This document shows positions 8,708-18,205 of a stretch of DNA of 64,000 bases, piece after piece; position 1 is the stretch's first letter; each line of letters opens with the position of its first letter. The DNA lies in contig NZ_CP139559.1 in NCBI RefSeq assembly GCF_034263275.1, positions 3,534,001 through 3,598,000 of the forward strand, written 5' to 3'. A program made the position numbers and the translations under genes. Under the pieces are notes generated by a model that did no database searches, was not told the origin of the DNA, and was given only the letters and a program-made list of their open reading frames with translations. Source of the DNA: Mucilaginibacter sp. cycad4 (GTDB taxonomy: Bacteria; Bacteroidota; Bacteroidia; Sphingobacteriales; Sphingobacteriaceae).

Positions 8708-11700
8708 ATGTATAAATTTTTCATTGCATTCCCATGCAACTGGGACCGGCGTGTCCTGTTCAAAATTTTGCTGATAATGAAGCTCACGTTTGTTTTATTG
8801 CTGGTTGCCTTACTCCATGTAAGCGCGGCCACCTATTCGCAAAACATCAGTTTAAAGGTAAAAGATGTTTCACTTTTAGATGTGTTTAAGCAACTGCACC
8901 GGCAAAGCGGTGTTGAGTTTGTGTACGATAACAAAATGCTGAAAGAGGCAAAACACGTGAGTATCAACGCCGTAAACGAGCCTTTATCTGCCGTGCTCGA
9001 CAGGTGTTTTTCGCAGCAGCCCATCACCTACGAGATCATCGAGAATATGATTATTATTAAACAACGACCTGTCGATAACACGGCGGATAGTAAGTCGTTA
9101 GCCGTAACGGTAACAGGTAAAGTTACCGACGAGAAGGGCATTCCCCTCGCCGGTGTAACCGTAAAGCTAAAAGACGGCCCCGCAAGTACATCAACCCGTA
9201 AAGATGGCTCGTACTCGGTAAAACTACCCGATGGTAATAGTACGCTGGTGTTCACATTTATTGGCTTCGCCACGCAGGAAGTACCTGTAAATAATAAACA
9301 TGAGATCAATGTTGTGCTGAAGGAAACAGCTACCGGGTTAAATGATGTGGTAGTAGTAGCCTATGGCCAACAAAAAAAGGTAAGCCTGATAGGGGCCATA
9401 AGCACGATAAAAGCGGAGGAACTAAAACAACCTGTTGCCAACCTTTCAGATCTGATTGCCGGTCGTGTAGCCGGTGTTATCGGTGTACAGCGCAGCGGCC
9501 AACCGGGATATGATAATGCGGAGATCTACATCCGTGGTATCGCTACTTTTACCAGCAGCAGTCCGCTTGTATTGGTTGATGGTGTTGAAAGGGACCTCGC
9601 TAACGTAGATCCGGAGGATATAGCCAGTTTCAGTATTTTGAAAGATGCTTCGGCTACAGCAGTTTATGGTGTGCGGGGGGCCAACGGCGTTATCATTATT
9701 CAAACAAAAAAAGGTAAACCAGGCAAAGCTACCATTAACGCGCAGTATGACCAGGGTGTAACCCAGTTTACCCGCATCCCTAAATTTGCCGATGGTGTTA
9801 CCTATATGCAAATGGCTAATGAAGCCTATAAAAGCAGTAACCCTAATGATCCCCTGCCTAAATACAGTGACGATCGTATCCAGAAAACAGCCAGTGGCGC
9901 TGATCCCGACCTTTATCCTAATGTTGACTGGTTTAAAACCCTGTTTAACAAATTCGGCCAGAACCGCCGGGCAAGGGTCAACGCTAACGGCGGGTCAGAA
10001 AACGCGCAGTATTATTTATCTGTTGGATATTATAACGAGAACGGCTTATATAAAACAGATCAGCTGGCTAATTATAATTCGGCCATTAAGTTCGACAGGT
10101 ATAATTTTACATCTAACCTAACCCTTAATGTTACCAAAACCACCAAGGTTGATTTCGGTGCCTCCGGTTGGATAAGCAACGGTAACTACCCTGGCAATTC
10201 GGTTGATGCCATCTGGGGTTCGGCATATGTGATGCCCCCTATTGTGATCCCTCCGGTTTATTCTAATGGCCTGCATTCACAGATCCGTACCGGCGATGTG
10301 TTGAACCCCTACAACCTGCTTACACAAAGCGGCTATGTCAATGAATTCAGGAGCCAGTTATGGAGTAACATTCGGGTAACCCAGGATCTGGGTAAGCTAT
10401 TGAAGGGCCTCTCGGCAACAGCCATGTACTCGTTTGATAACTATAATACGCATATCATAAGCCGCACAAAAACGGTTGACGGGTACCTGGCTACCGGTCG
10501 GGATGATAAAAGCAACCTGCTCCTGGATAAAACCTCCATCGGCACCAGCTTTTTGGGTTATAACCGCTCAAATGGAGGCACGCGCCAATTTTACACTGAA
10601 GCGGCCGTTAATTACAATAATACATTTGGAAAACATGCGGTTACCGGGCTGATCCTCTACAATCAATCAGACAGGGAAGATGCCTTTGCCAATGATTTCA
10701 TCAGCTCTATCCCCTACCGTTATATGGGGCTTGCAGGCAGGGCCACCTATGCCTACAATAATAAATACCTGGCTGAGGCTAACTTTGGCTATAACGGCTC
10801 CGAAACCTTCGCTCCTGATCATCGCTTTGGTTTCTTCCCTTCATTTGGTTTAGGATGGGTAATTTCTGAAGAATCATTTTTTAAGCCGTTGGCCAATACC
10901 TTCCAGTTTTTAAAACTGAGATATTCGTACGGTGTGGTGGGTAACAGTAATATCGGCGGCCGCAGGTTTGCTTATATCTCAACTGTTGGCGGCGGTAACG
11001 GCAACTACTCATACGGCCAAAATGGTACCGACCAAAGCCTGAACGGCCTTGATATCGGCGATTATGCCGTGAGCGTAACCTGGGAAAAGGCAAAAAAACA
11101 AAACCTGGGTATTGAGTTTAAAATGCTCGATAACGCGATTTCATTAACTGCCGATGTTTTCCAGGAAAACCGCACCGGCATTTTCAGGCAGCGCGGCGAT
11201 GTGCCCACCTATACCGGGATCCGCACGCTCCCCTATGCCAACCTTGGCGAAGTGCATAACCGTGGCATCGATGCTACATTGGATATCAACAAACGGATTG
11301 GCGCCAACTGGGTAGCAGCCTTCAGGGGCAACTTTACCTGGAACAGGGCTAAAGTAATTAATGATGCCAACGCCCCCTGGCCATACCCATGGCAACAACG
11401 CATTGGGCGTAAACTTGGCCAGCGTTTTGGCTATACTGATCTGGGCTTGTTTCAGAGCGATGCCGATGTAGCCAACAGCCCTTACCAAACCGGCACGAAC
11501 AAGCCGGGCGATATCAAATACAAAGACCTGAACGGCGACGGCAAGATCGATAATTTTGATCAGGGCCCTATCGGTTACGGCAGCATCCCGGAAATTGTTT
11601 ATGGTTTTGGCCCTACCATAAGCTATAAAGGTTTCTCTATAGCGGGCTGGTTTAAAGGCATTAGCAATGTTGATGTATCCTTGAACGGAGATGGGCTGCA

Positions 11701-12079
11701 ACCCTTTAGCCAGGGTGGCGAACGTGGCAACCTGCTTGCCCAAATCACCGACAGATGGACCCCTAACAGCACCAATCCCCGCCCGTTTTACCCGCGCCTA
11801 ACTTACGGTAATGATAACATGAACTACGCCAACAGCACCTGGTGGGTTAAAAACGGCGCGTTTATGCGCCTGCAAACCCTGCAGCTTAGCTATGATTTTG
11901 CCGGCGCAAAATGGCTCCGTTCGGTAGGCATGTCAAACTTCAACATTTATTTTATCGGCTACAATTTATGGACGGTAAGTGGTTTTAAGCTTTGGGACGT
12001 AGAGCTTGGCGATGGTCGCGGCGCGCAATACCCGCTGTTAAAAACTTATAATATGGGCATCAAATGCACCTTTAAATAA
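8708..12079 (+). CDS. SusC/RagA-family TonB-dependent transporter with STN signalling domain (PUL-1)
   Basis: A 1123-residue outer-membrane transporter. The long N-terminus with a signal segment MKLTFVLLLVALLHVSA at 24-40 is typical for this subfamily. An STN (secretin/TonB short N-terminal) domain covers about 48-120, a carboxypeptidase-regulatory-like domain about 135-208 (VTGKVTDEKGIPLAGVTV), the plug about 215-345 (LNDVVVVAYG and AVYGVRGANGVIIIQTKKG), and a beta barrel fills the rest. The STN domain marks it as a transducer to FecR. Its substrate is inferred to be alpha-mannan oligosaccharide because a GH76 enzyme lies downstream. Energy would come from TonB/ExbBD, not in this window. Confidence 0.95.
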   Translation: MYKFFIAFPCNWDRRVLFKILLIMKLTFVLLLVALLHVSAATYSQNISLKVKDVSLLDVFKQLHRQSGVEFVYDNKMLKEAKHVSINAVNEPLSAVLDRCFSQQPITYEIIENMIIIKQRPVDNTADSKSLAVTVTGKVTDEKGIPLAGVTVKLKDGPASTSTRKDGSYSVKLPDGNSTLVFTFIGFATQEVPVNNKHEINVVLKETATGLNDVVVVAYGQQKKVSLIGAISTIKAEELKQPVANLSDLIAGRVAGVIGVQRSGQPGYDNAEIYIRGIATFTSSSPLVLVDGVERDLANVDPEDIASFSILKDASATAVYGVRGANGVIIIQTKKGKPGKATINAQYDQGVTQFTRIPKFADGVTYMQMANEAYKSSNPNDPLPKYSDDRIQKTASGADPDLYPNVDWFKTLFNKFGQNRRARVNANGGSENAQYYLSVGYYNENGLYKTDQLANYNSAIKFDRYNFTSNLTLNVTKTTKVDFGASGWISNGNYPGNSVDAIWGSAYVMPPIVIPPVYSNGLHSQIRTGDVLNPYNLLTQSGYVNEFRSQLWSNIRVTQDLGKLLKGLSATAMYSFDNYNTHIISRTKTVDGYLATGRDDKSNLLLDKTSIGTSFLGYNRSNGGTRQFYTEAAVNYNNTFGKHAVTGLILYNQSDREDAFANDFISSIPYRYMGLAGRATYAYNNKYLAEANFGYNGSETFAPDHRFGFFPSFGLGWVISEESFFKPLANTFQFLKLRYSYGVVGNSNIGGRRFAYISTVGGGNGNYSYGQNGTDQSLNGLDIGDYAVSVTWEKAKKQNLGIEFKMLDNAISLTADVFQENRTGIFRQRGDVPTYTGIRTLPYANLGEVHNRGIDATLDINKRIGANWVAAFRGNFTWNRAKVINDANAPWPYPWQQRIGRKLGQRFGYTDLGLFQSDADVANSPYQTGTNKPGDIKYKDLNGDGKIDNFDQGPIGYGSIPEIVYGFGPTISYKGFSIAGWFKGISNVDVSLNGDGLQPFSQGGERGNLLAQITDRWTPNSTNPRPFYPRLTYGNDNMNYANSTWWVKNGAFMRLQTLQLSYDFAGAKWLRSVGMSNFNIYFIGYNLWTVSGFKLWDVELGDGRGAQYPLLKTYNMGIKCTFK

Positions 12080-12104
12080 TTGATCATACAATATAATATT
12101 AAAT

Positions 12105-13895
12105 ATGAAAAATACTATCATAAAGTGCAGCACTGTAATACTAACAGTAACCCTGCTGTTTAGCAGCAGCTGTAAAAAATACCTGGACCAGGTGCCTAAT
12201 GACAGGATCACCATCGAACAGGTATTTCAAAAGAAAGGCCCTTCCGAGCAATACCTCGCTAATATTTACAGTTACGTAGATGACCTATCCGAACAATGGA
12301 CACAAAACCCATGGCTCGGTAATGCCGACGAGGTGGATATAACCTGGTCTAAATACACCATTTACGATCTCAACATCGGTAACATAGGCCCGAGCAACGC
12401 TATATTCGATAGGTGGAGCTACTATTACAATGGCATCCGTTCGGCCACCTACTTTTTAAACCACATTGATGGCAACGCCGAAATTCTGGCATTGAACGGA
12501 CAGCAGTTAATTGATCAGTACAAAGCCGAAGCCCGCTTTTTGCGCGCATATTTTTATTTTCTGCTGATGCGCCAGTATGGCCCGGTAGTTTTGGTTGGAG
12601 AAAAAGAGATCCCTGCCGATGCCACAGCCGATGCCATGCAGTTACCCCGAAGCCCTTATGATGATTGCGTAAGCTATGTAAGCAGTGAGTTGGATAAAGC
12701 CGCGGCTGTATTACCACGGGTTGCATCTAATAACGGCCAGGCCAGCGATGTCCAGGCCGGGCGAGCGACAATTGGGATGGCTTTGGCTGTAAAAGCGAGA
12801 ATGTTGCTTTATGCTGCAAGTCCGTTGTATAATGGCAATATCGAATATGCATCGTTTAAAGGATCGGATGGAAAACCGTTAATCAATCAAACCTATGATT
12901 TGCAGAAATGGAAAAAAGCTGCCGATGCCGCCAAGGCAGTTATCGATTTAGGGTTATATCAACTATATAAAGACGGCAGCGGCGATCCTGCAAAATCCTA
13001 CCAGGGTATTTTCTTACAACAATGGAATTCAGAACAGATCTTCAACCGTAAATCAAACAGCTTACCTACCTGGGATACCCACTGTATGCCGCGCCAGGCC
13101 GGAGGCTGGGATGGCATTGGTGTAACGCAGGAACAGGTTGACGCTTACTTCATGAAAGATGGCAAACCAATTACCGAATCATCTTTATACTCCGAAACAG
13201 GTTTTACCAACGTAAACGGCGTACAGGTTTATAATATGTATATCAACCGCGAGCCAAGGTTTTACGCGTCGGTAACTTATAATAATGCTGTTTTCCAGGG
13301 AGGGAATATGCAGTCGGCAGCACCTATCAGCTTTTTTGTGAGCGGGCCTAACAGCAAAAACGGCCACCCTACTGATTTTACCAAAACCGGCTACCTGGTG
13401 CGTAAAAATGTGGGCACGCAAACCAACGCTGGCTCAGGCGGTAATGGTGCGCAGCAAGCTCGCCCGCTGGTTTTGTTCAGATTGGGCGAGGTTTATTTAA
13501 ATTATGCCGAGGCCTTGAACGAATATAGCCCTGGTGATGCCGATATCGTAAAATACTTAAATCTGATCAGGGAGCGGGCCGGTGTACCGCAATATGGCAC
13601 TACCGATCTGCCCATACCGCCAAGCCAGGCAGATATGCGTACGCGTATCCGCCAGGAACGCCGGGTTGAGCTGGCTTTCGAATCGCTAAGGTGGTTTGAT
13701 ATCCGCCGCTGGAAAATTGCAGCACAGGTAATGGGCGATGTACATGGTATGAACATGAACAAGGATGGCAACGACTTTTATAAACGTACGGTTGTAAGTA
13801 ATCACCTGTTCAGGTCGCCGGCCTCCTATTGGTTCCCGATAAGCCAGTACGATATGGACCGTTCAAAACTGGTTGTTCAAAACCCCGGATGGTAA
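12105..13895 (+). CDS. SusD/RagB-family surface glycan-binding lipoprotein (PUL-1)
   Basis: A 596-residue lipoprotein partner of SusC. Signal peptidase II site at C23 (LLFSSSCKKYLDQ). The N-terminal SusD-like region has the tetratricopeptide-type RFLRAYFYFLLMRQYGPV motif near 147. The C-terminal half shows the RagB signatures LFRLGEVYLNYAEALNE and RIRQERRVELAFESLRWFDIRRWK. It starts 25 bp after SusC, so the two share an operon. It would form the lid of the SusC transporter and bind the glycan at the cell surface. Confidence 0.95.
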   Translation: MKNTIIKCSTVILTVTLLFSSSCKKYLDQVPNDRITIEQVFQKKGPSEQYLANIYSYVDDLSEQWTQNPWLGNADEVDITWSKYTIYDLNIGNIGPSNAIFDRWSYYYNGIRSATYFLNHIDGNAEILALNGQQLIDQYKAEARFLRAYFYFLLMRQYGPVVLVGEKEIPADATADAMQLPRSPYDDCVSYVSSELDKAAAVLPRVASNNGQASDVQAGRATIGMALAVKARMLLYAASPLYNGNIEYASFKGSDGKPLINQTYDLQKWKKAADAAKAVIDLGLYQLYKDGSGDPAKSYQGIFLQQWNSEQIFNRKSNSLPTWDTHCMPRQAGGWDGIGVTQEQVDAYFMKDGKPITESSLYSETGFTNVNGVQVYNMYINREPRFYASVTYNNAVFQGGNMQSAAPISFFVSGPNSKNGHPTDFTKTGYLVRKNVGTQTNAGSGGNGAQQARPLVLFRLGEVYLNYAEALNEYSPGDADIVKYLNLIRERAGVPQYGTTDLPIPPSQADMRTRIRQERRVELAFESLRWFDIRRWKIAAQVMGDVHGMNMNKDGNDFYKRTVVSNHLFRSPASYWFPISQYDMDRSKLVVQNPGW

Positions 13896-13925
13896 GCAAT
13901 TCATTAATTATTCAGTAAGAGGAGT

Positions 13926-14903
13926 ATGAAAATTCAACATATTTTAAAGTTCATGGGCCTGGTGGCCCTTGTTCAAAGTACCGTTTTATCGGGCTGTAAG
14001 GATAATGTAGTTTTACCTTACCAGCCCATAGACAGCTATAACCAAATTTACATGCCCGAGGCCGTAAATGGCCCGGTAGTGAAAACACTAAAAATAACCG
14101 ATAGTGTGCAAACCCTTATTTATGGGGCCAATTATGGCGGCCAGGGATATCCGGGCAGCGACATCTCCGTTAACTTCGCGGTTAATAAAGCGCTGGCCGA
14201 TAGTTTTAACGTGGCCAATAATACCAGCTACCCGCTTTTGCCCGAAGGCAGTTATACGCTATCGGCAAATTCGGCGGTTATTCCGAAGGGCAAGGTAAGT
14301 ACAGCACCTTTAACCATTAGCCTAAAAACCAATGGAACAGGCGCAATGGACGCTTTAAAAACTTATATTTTACCCGTAAGTATTAGCGGTAACCCGGTAA
14401 AAGTGCGCGAAGCTTTACGTACTACTTTCTTTATCCTTAAAGCCCAGCCCGATTTTAACGATTATGCAAATTATGATCGTGCTAACTGGGCTATTATAGG
14501 CTTTTCCTCGCAGGAGGCTAATGGCGAAGGGCCCAACAACGGACGGGCTATATTTGCACTGGACGGCAATACCTCAACTTTTTGGCATACGCAATGGTCT
14601 GGCGCTTCGCCGGGGCCACCGCATTATATCATCATTGATATGAAGGAAGCTAAAACCCTCCACGGCGTATCGTTTGTTGGCCGCCAGGCCGACGGAGGTG
14701 GTAAGCCTAATGAGGTTAATATCCAGGTAAGCCCCGATAATACTATATGGACAGATGCCGGCACATTCAACTTACTGAATAACAAAGACCTGCAAAAGCA
14801 GTTTTTGCCCAACGGGTTTAAAAGCGCCAGGTACATCAAGGTAATCGTTAATTCGGCATACAACGCCTCCTACACACAAGTGGCCGAGTTTAACGCTTTC
14901 TAA
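13926..14903 (+). CDS. DUF1735 / F5/8 type C (discoidin) surface lipoprotein
   Basis: A 325-residue lipoprotein with a lipobox Cys at C24 (VLSGCKDN). Residues about 40-170 match the DUF1735 (BT_3987-like) fold with the LPEGSYTLSANSAVIPKGK motif. Residues about 185-325 form a discoidin-type carbohydrate-binding domain (FALDGNTSTFWHTQW, then HYIIIDMKEAKTLHGVSF and SARYIKVIVN). It follows SusD by 30 bp and probably serves as an extra surface glycan-binding protein of PUL-1, in the position SusE/F takes elsewhere. It carries no catalytic domain. Confidence 0.85.
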   Translation: MKIQHILKFMGLVALVQSTVLSGCKDNVVLPYQPIDSYNQIYMPEAVNGPVVKTLKITDSVQTLIYGANYGGQGYPGSDISVNFAVNKALADSFNVANNTSYPLLPEGSYTLSANSAVIPKGKVSTAPLTISLKTNGTGAMDALKTYILPVSISGNPVKVREALRTTFFILKAQPDFNDYANYDRANWAIIGFSSQEANGEGPNNGRAIFALDGNTSTFWHTQWSGASPGPPHYIIIDMKEAKTLHGVSFVGRQADGGGKPNEVNIQVSPDNTIWTDAGTFNLLNNKDLQKQFLPNGFKSARYIKVIVNSAYNASYTQVAEFNAF

Positions 14904-15077
14904 AAAACATGATCAACAGGTGGCAGCCTAACCACCTGTTGATTAATGCCCTACACTATACTGAAAACATATTTTTTGCCGGAAAACGCCCGGCCCGGGA
15001 TGCCTTTGCCATAATAACCGCCTCTCGCTTTCATCTGCACATCAATCAATATCAATCTATAAACAAAACAACAAACC

Positions 15078-16679
15078 ATGAAGAAGAAACACCTGACAAC
15101 CAACAACCCTATGCGGCTTTTTTTGCCCCTTGCCGCCGGCCTGGCGTTAACATTATCGGCCTGTAAAAAGAACGATTTTGTAAAAGTCAATACCGATCAA
15201 CCGACAGGTCAAAAACTGGGCACTCACAATGTAGTGAACCCCGGCAATGCCGATGTGGCTTTTAACGCCTACAATAATGCCTTTCTGGTAAACTCCGGGG
15301 GGCAAACGTATTACAAAAAATCTATCAGCGACGGTACTGCCGATGGCACCTGGGTAGCCTCGCTGGATATTTTGGTGGCCGAAGATGCCTACGAGCGCAC
15401 AGGCAGCGCAGCACACAAAACATTGGTGAACAACCTCTGCGCCACCTGGCTGCAAAATACACCCGTACCCTGGACCTGGGACGGATGGAACGATGACATC
15501 GGCTGGTTTTCGCTGGCGCTGGTCCGCGGCTACCAGATCACCAATAATTCCAACTTTTTAACGCAGGCCAAATACGGCTTCGATATGGCCTATGCCCGTG
15601 GCTGGGACACACAGTACAACGGCGGAGGTATCTGGGAGCAACAACCCGATAAAACCCCGGCCGGCGAACCGATCAACAAACAAGCGCTATCCAACAACAG
15701 CCTCGGTAAGGTGGCCTGCTACATTTATCAAAGCACACATGATCAAAATTATCTGGATAAGGCCATCCAGATCTACGATTGGGTTTGGCATCACATTTAC
15801 AACTCTACCACCGGCCAGGTTTACGCCGGAATAGATCGTAATAATGTAGTTGATACAGGATCGGCAGTGTATAACCAGGGTACTTTTGTTGATTACGCCA
15901 ACTTACTTTACCAGATAACCGGGAACGTAAATTATTACAACGATGCCAAACGATCAATTGATTATGTAAAAAACAACATGACCACCAATGGTGTCATTAC
16001 CAATAACGCCGGTTACCTTAATACCTGGGGTGATGAATTTGCACGCGGGTTAGGCCATTTTGTAAGGGATAACCGTATGTGGAGTACCTATTACGCATGG
16101 ATGGTACAAAATGCCAACGCCATCTGGACCAACCGCCGCACCGATTATAACATCACCTGGAACGGCTGGAACCAGGCTACACCTACCGATAATACTTTAA
16201 CCACCAGCAAATTTGCCAGCGCGGTGGCATGGCTGCAATATACCCCCGGCGCACAACCCGACGAAATTGCCGGTATGCATTACATTGTAAGCAACCAAAA
16301 CGGTGTAGCGGTTGATAACAACAATACCAGTACCAACGGCGCAGGTATTGTGCAATGGGGCTTAAACCACGGGCAAACTCAAAAATGGAATTTCACCCAG
16401 AATGAGGATAGCTCATGGAATATTGTAAGCCAAATGAGCTGGCTGGCGCTGGATGTTCCGGGCGGTGCTGCAACCAACGGCTTGCAACTGGATCAATGGA
16501 CACCCACCCGTGCTAATAATCAACGCTGGTGGGTCGACAAGCAATCTGATGGTACCTTCAAAATCTGGAGCCAGGCTACCAGCGGAGCTTTGGATAATTC
16601 AAGCTCATCTGTAAATGGCTACAAGCTTGTGCAATGGGGATGGAATGGCGGTGCGCAGCAACGCTGGCTATTGCAGTAA
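15078..16679 (+). CDS. GH76 endo-alpha-1,6-mannanase with C-terminal ricin-type lectin domain
   Basis: A 533-residue lipoprotein (lipobox Cys C29 in LTLSACKK). The GH76 (alpha/alpha)6 barrel spans about 55-385, opening with DVAFNAYNNAFLV. The catalytic Asp pair is D139-D140 in WDGWNDDIGWFSLALVRGYQ, a good match to the family. Residues about 395-533 are a beta-trefoil ricin-like lectin domain with three QxW-type repeats (QKWNF, NQRWW, QQRWLL). It would cut the alpha-1,6-mannose backbone of fungal-type mannan while the lectin holds the glycan. It is the last gene of PUL-1, 174 bp after the DUF1735 gene, and faces PUL-2. Confidence 0.92.
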   Translation: MKKKHLTTNNPMRLFLPLAAGLALTLSACKKNDFVKVNTDQPTGQKLGTHNVVNPGNADVAFNAYNNAFLVNSGGQTYYKKSISDGTADGTWVASLDILVAEDAYERTGSAAHKTLVNNLCATWLQNTPVPWTWDGWNDDIGWFSLALVRGYQITNNSNFLTQAKYGFDMAYARGWDTQYNGGGIWEQQPDKTPAGEPINKQALSNNSLGKVACYIYQSTHDQNYLDKAIQIYDWVWHHIYNSTTGQVYAGIDRNNVVDTGSAVYNQGTFVDYANLLYQITGNVNYYNDAKRSIDYVKNNMTTNGVITNNAGYLNTWGDEFARGLGHFVRDNRMWSTYYAWMVQNANAIWTNRRTDYNITWNGWNQATPTDNTLTTSKFASAVAWLQYTPGAQPDEIAGMHYIVSNQNGVAVDNNNTSTNGAGIVQWGLNHGQTQKWNFTQNEDSSWNIVSQMSWLALDVPGGAATNGLQLDQWTPTRANNQRWWVDKQSDGTFKIWSQATSGALDNSSSSVNGYKLVQWGWNGGAQQRWLLQ

Positions 16680-16698
16680 AGATTGATGTAATAAAATA

Positions 16699-16731
16699 AG
16701 TAAGGCGCGTACATCATGTACGTACCTTACT
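16699..16731. terminator. Hairpin after the GH76-lectin gene
   Basis: An imperfect inverted repeat (gtaaggcgcgtac, a short loop, gtacgtaccttac) followed by tttaact lies 20 bp after the PUL-1 stop codon. It probably ends PUL-1 transcripts. The rest of the 16680-17002 gap shows only the opposing terminator at 16933-16970 and no ORF. Confidence 0.5.
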
Positions 16732-16932
16732 TTAACTGTAATTTTCAGAACAGCAGGCCATGTGCCGATGCTATCGCGATACGTGTTTGGTTATAAGATC
16801 GCTGAAACAGGTGGATGAGCAAAAGAGGAACAAGCTAATCGCACTCCTTCCGCAGTAGTCGAAGGAAGGGGGGCACCAGCAAAATTTTGGCTGGATTTAT
16901 TTATAAACACAAAAGTCCGATTAATATATCTT

Positions 16933-16970
16933 ATAAAAAATAAGAGCCGCCGGGTCTCAATCGGCGGCTA
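16933..16970 (-). terminator. Rho-independent terminator at the end of the PUL-2 operon
   Basis: On the minus strand an 8-bp stem agccgccg / cggcggct (arms at 16962-16969 and 16945-16952, loop 9 nt) is followed by a T-rich tail (cttattttttata). It lies about 35 bp past the stop codon of the last PUL-2 gene. Confidence 0.75.
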
Positions 16971-17002
16971 TATTAATCAACCTATTGTAACAGCCGAATT
17001 TA

Positions 17003-18184
17003 TCAGCGCGCCAAACTTAACCGGGCATACATTTCGGCAATACAGGCCTCATCCAAAAGCCATTTAGGCTTGACCAACTCGCCGGGTTTCGGCAGCCAGC
17101 TATGTGTGGTCAAACCAAATTTATCTTTCGAGTTGTTCCAGGCATAATTCAGATCATGTTCAATGGCGGCTATATATTTATTATTTCCATCCACCTTACG
17201 CAGGGCCTCATACCCCCGAAACAGCACAGCAATAAACCATGGAACATCTATTTTAAGTATTAACCGCTTATCATGCGGTAAACCTTCGTAGTATTTATAA
17301 CTTACGGATGCCAAAGCTTTAGCCTGTTGCAAATAGCGTTGCCTGCCGGTAAACCGGTAAAGTAGTACTGCCGCCTCAATCATCGATCCTGTGTTATAGC
17401 TCCAAAAGGTATGGTTTTGATCTCCACTAAGTTTAATATCATTGCTGATCATTCCGGTTGTGCTGTCACGTAACGAGCGATACATCCAGTTATAAATTCT
17501 TTCGCCTTGTTGCAGGTAATATAGCTCATGGCAGCCCTCATAGATCTTTAACGCGGTGAGCGCGGCCATTCCGTTACTGCAGGCGGGCTTTTGATCGTTA
17601 TGCCCTTCGAGCCAGGTAATTCCTCCACCAACATCGTCGTTCCATCCGCTTATGATGAATTTAAAAACGTCTTTAGCCCGTTGCAGATATATAGGTTTTT
17701 TGGTGTTGAAATAACTCTCCATATAATCAATGCCCACCAACCCGTTGTCATCATAATACCGGTCGGCCTTTTCAAATTTAACCGGGTATGCCTGGTATCC
17801 GGCCGGCTTTCTTGAGGTATCCCTATATTGCTCTATTCCGGTTACCAGGCTATCCTCGTATAATGTGTATTTATCTTTAAGGCCCGGAACGCGCATAAGT
17901 ACATTGGTTGCCGAGAACATACCCGAAAAGGGCCATAAGAAACTCACCGCTTTTTCTTTTACCGCATCGCCCTGGAAATAATTGAGCGAATCACCCTTTC
18001 CCGACGGATAGTTTTCCAGGAATAAACCCTTTTGCGAATAAACACGGTATCGCTTCCATATATTTTGAAACATACTGTCGGCACGCACCTGATAAGTATT
18101 GCGAAGGCTTTTCTGTGCTGCAACGGGCAATGAAATCCCCGATACTACCGCCGCAACGACGATAATTATAAATTTTCGATACAT
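17003..18184 (-). CDS. GH76-family exported alpha-mannanase-like protein (PUL-2, last gene)
   Basis: A 393-residue protein with a type I signal peptide (IIIVVAAVVSGISLPVAAQ, cleavage near residue 24) and no lipobox, so it may be periplasmic. The GH76 fold is shown by D145-D146 in YYDDNGLVGIDYMESY, by WNDDVGGGITW and by KPACSNGMAALTALKIYE. It is more divergent than the other three GH76 proteins in the window. It could degrade short alpha-1,6-mannan oligosaccharides after import. It starts 21 bp after the preceding GH76 gene, in the same operon. Confidence 0.85.
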   Translation of the reverse strand: MYRKFIIIVVAAVVSGISLPVAAQKSLRNTYQVRADSMFQNIWKRYRVYSQKGLFLENYPSGKGDSLNYFQGDAVKEKAVSFLWPFSGMFSATNVLMRVPGLKDKYTLYEDSLVTGIEQYRDTSRKPAGYQAYPVKFEKADRYYDDNGLVGIDYMESYFNTKKPIYLQRAKDVFKFIISGWNDDVGGGITWLEGHNDQKPACSNGMAALTALKIYEGCHELYYLQQGERIYNWMYRSLRDSTTGMISNDIKLSGDQNHTFWSYNTGSMIEAAVLLYRFTGRQRYLQQAKALASVSYKYYEGLPHDKRLILKIDVPWFIAVLFRGYEALRKVDGNNKYIAAIEHDLNYAWNNSKDKFGLTTHSWLPKPGELVKPKWLLDEACIAEMYARLSLAR

Positions 18185-18205
18185 TTTAATGATAATTATA
18201 TATGA

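Noticed and set aside
11144-11743. 199-residue minus-strand ORF inside SusC of PUL-1
   Set aside because: Antisense to the SusC barrel; the composition follows from its codons.
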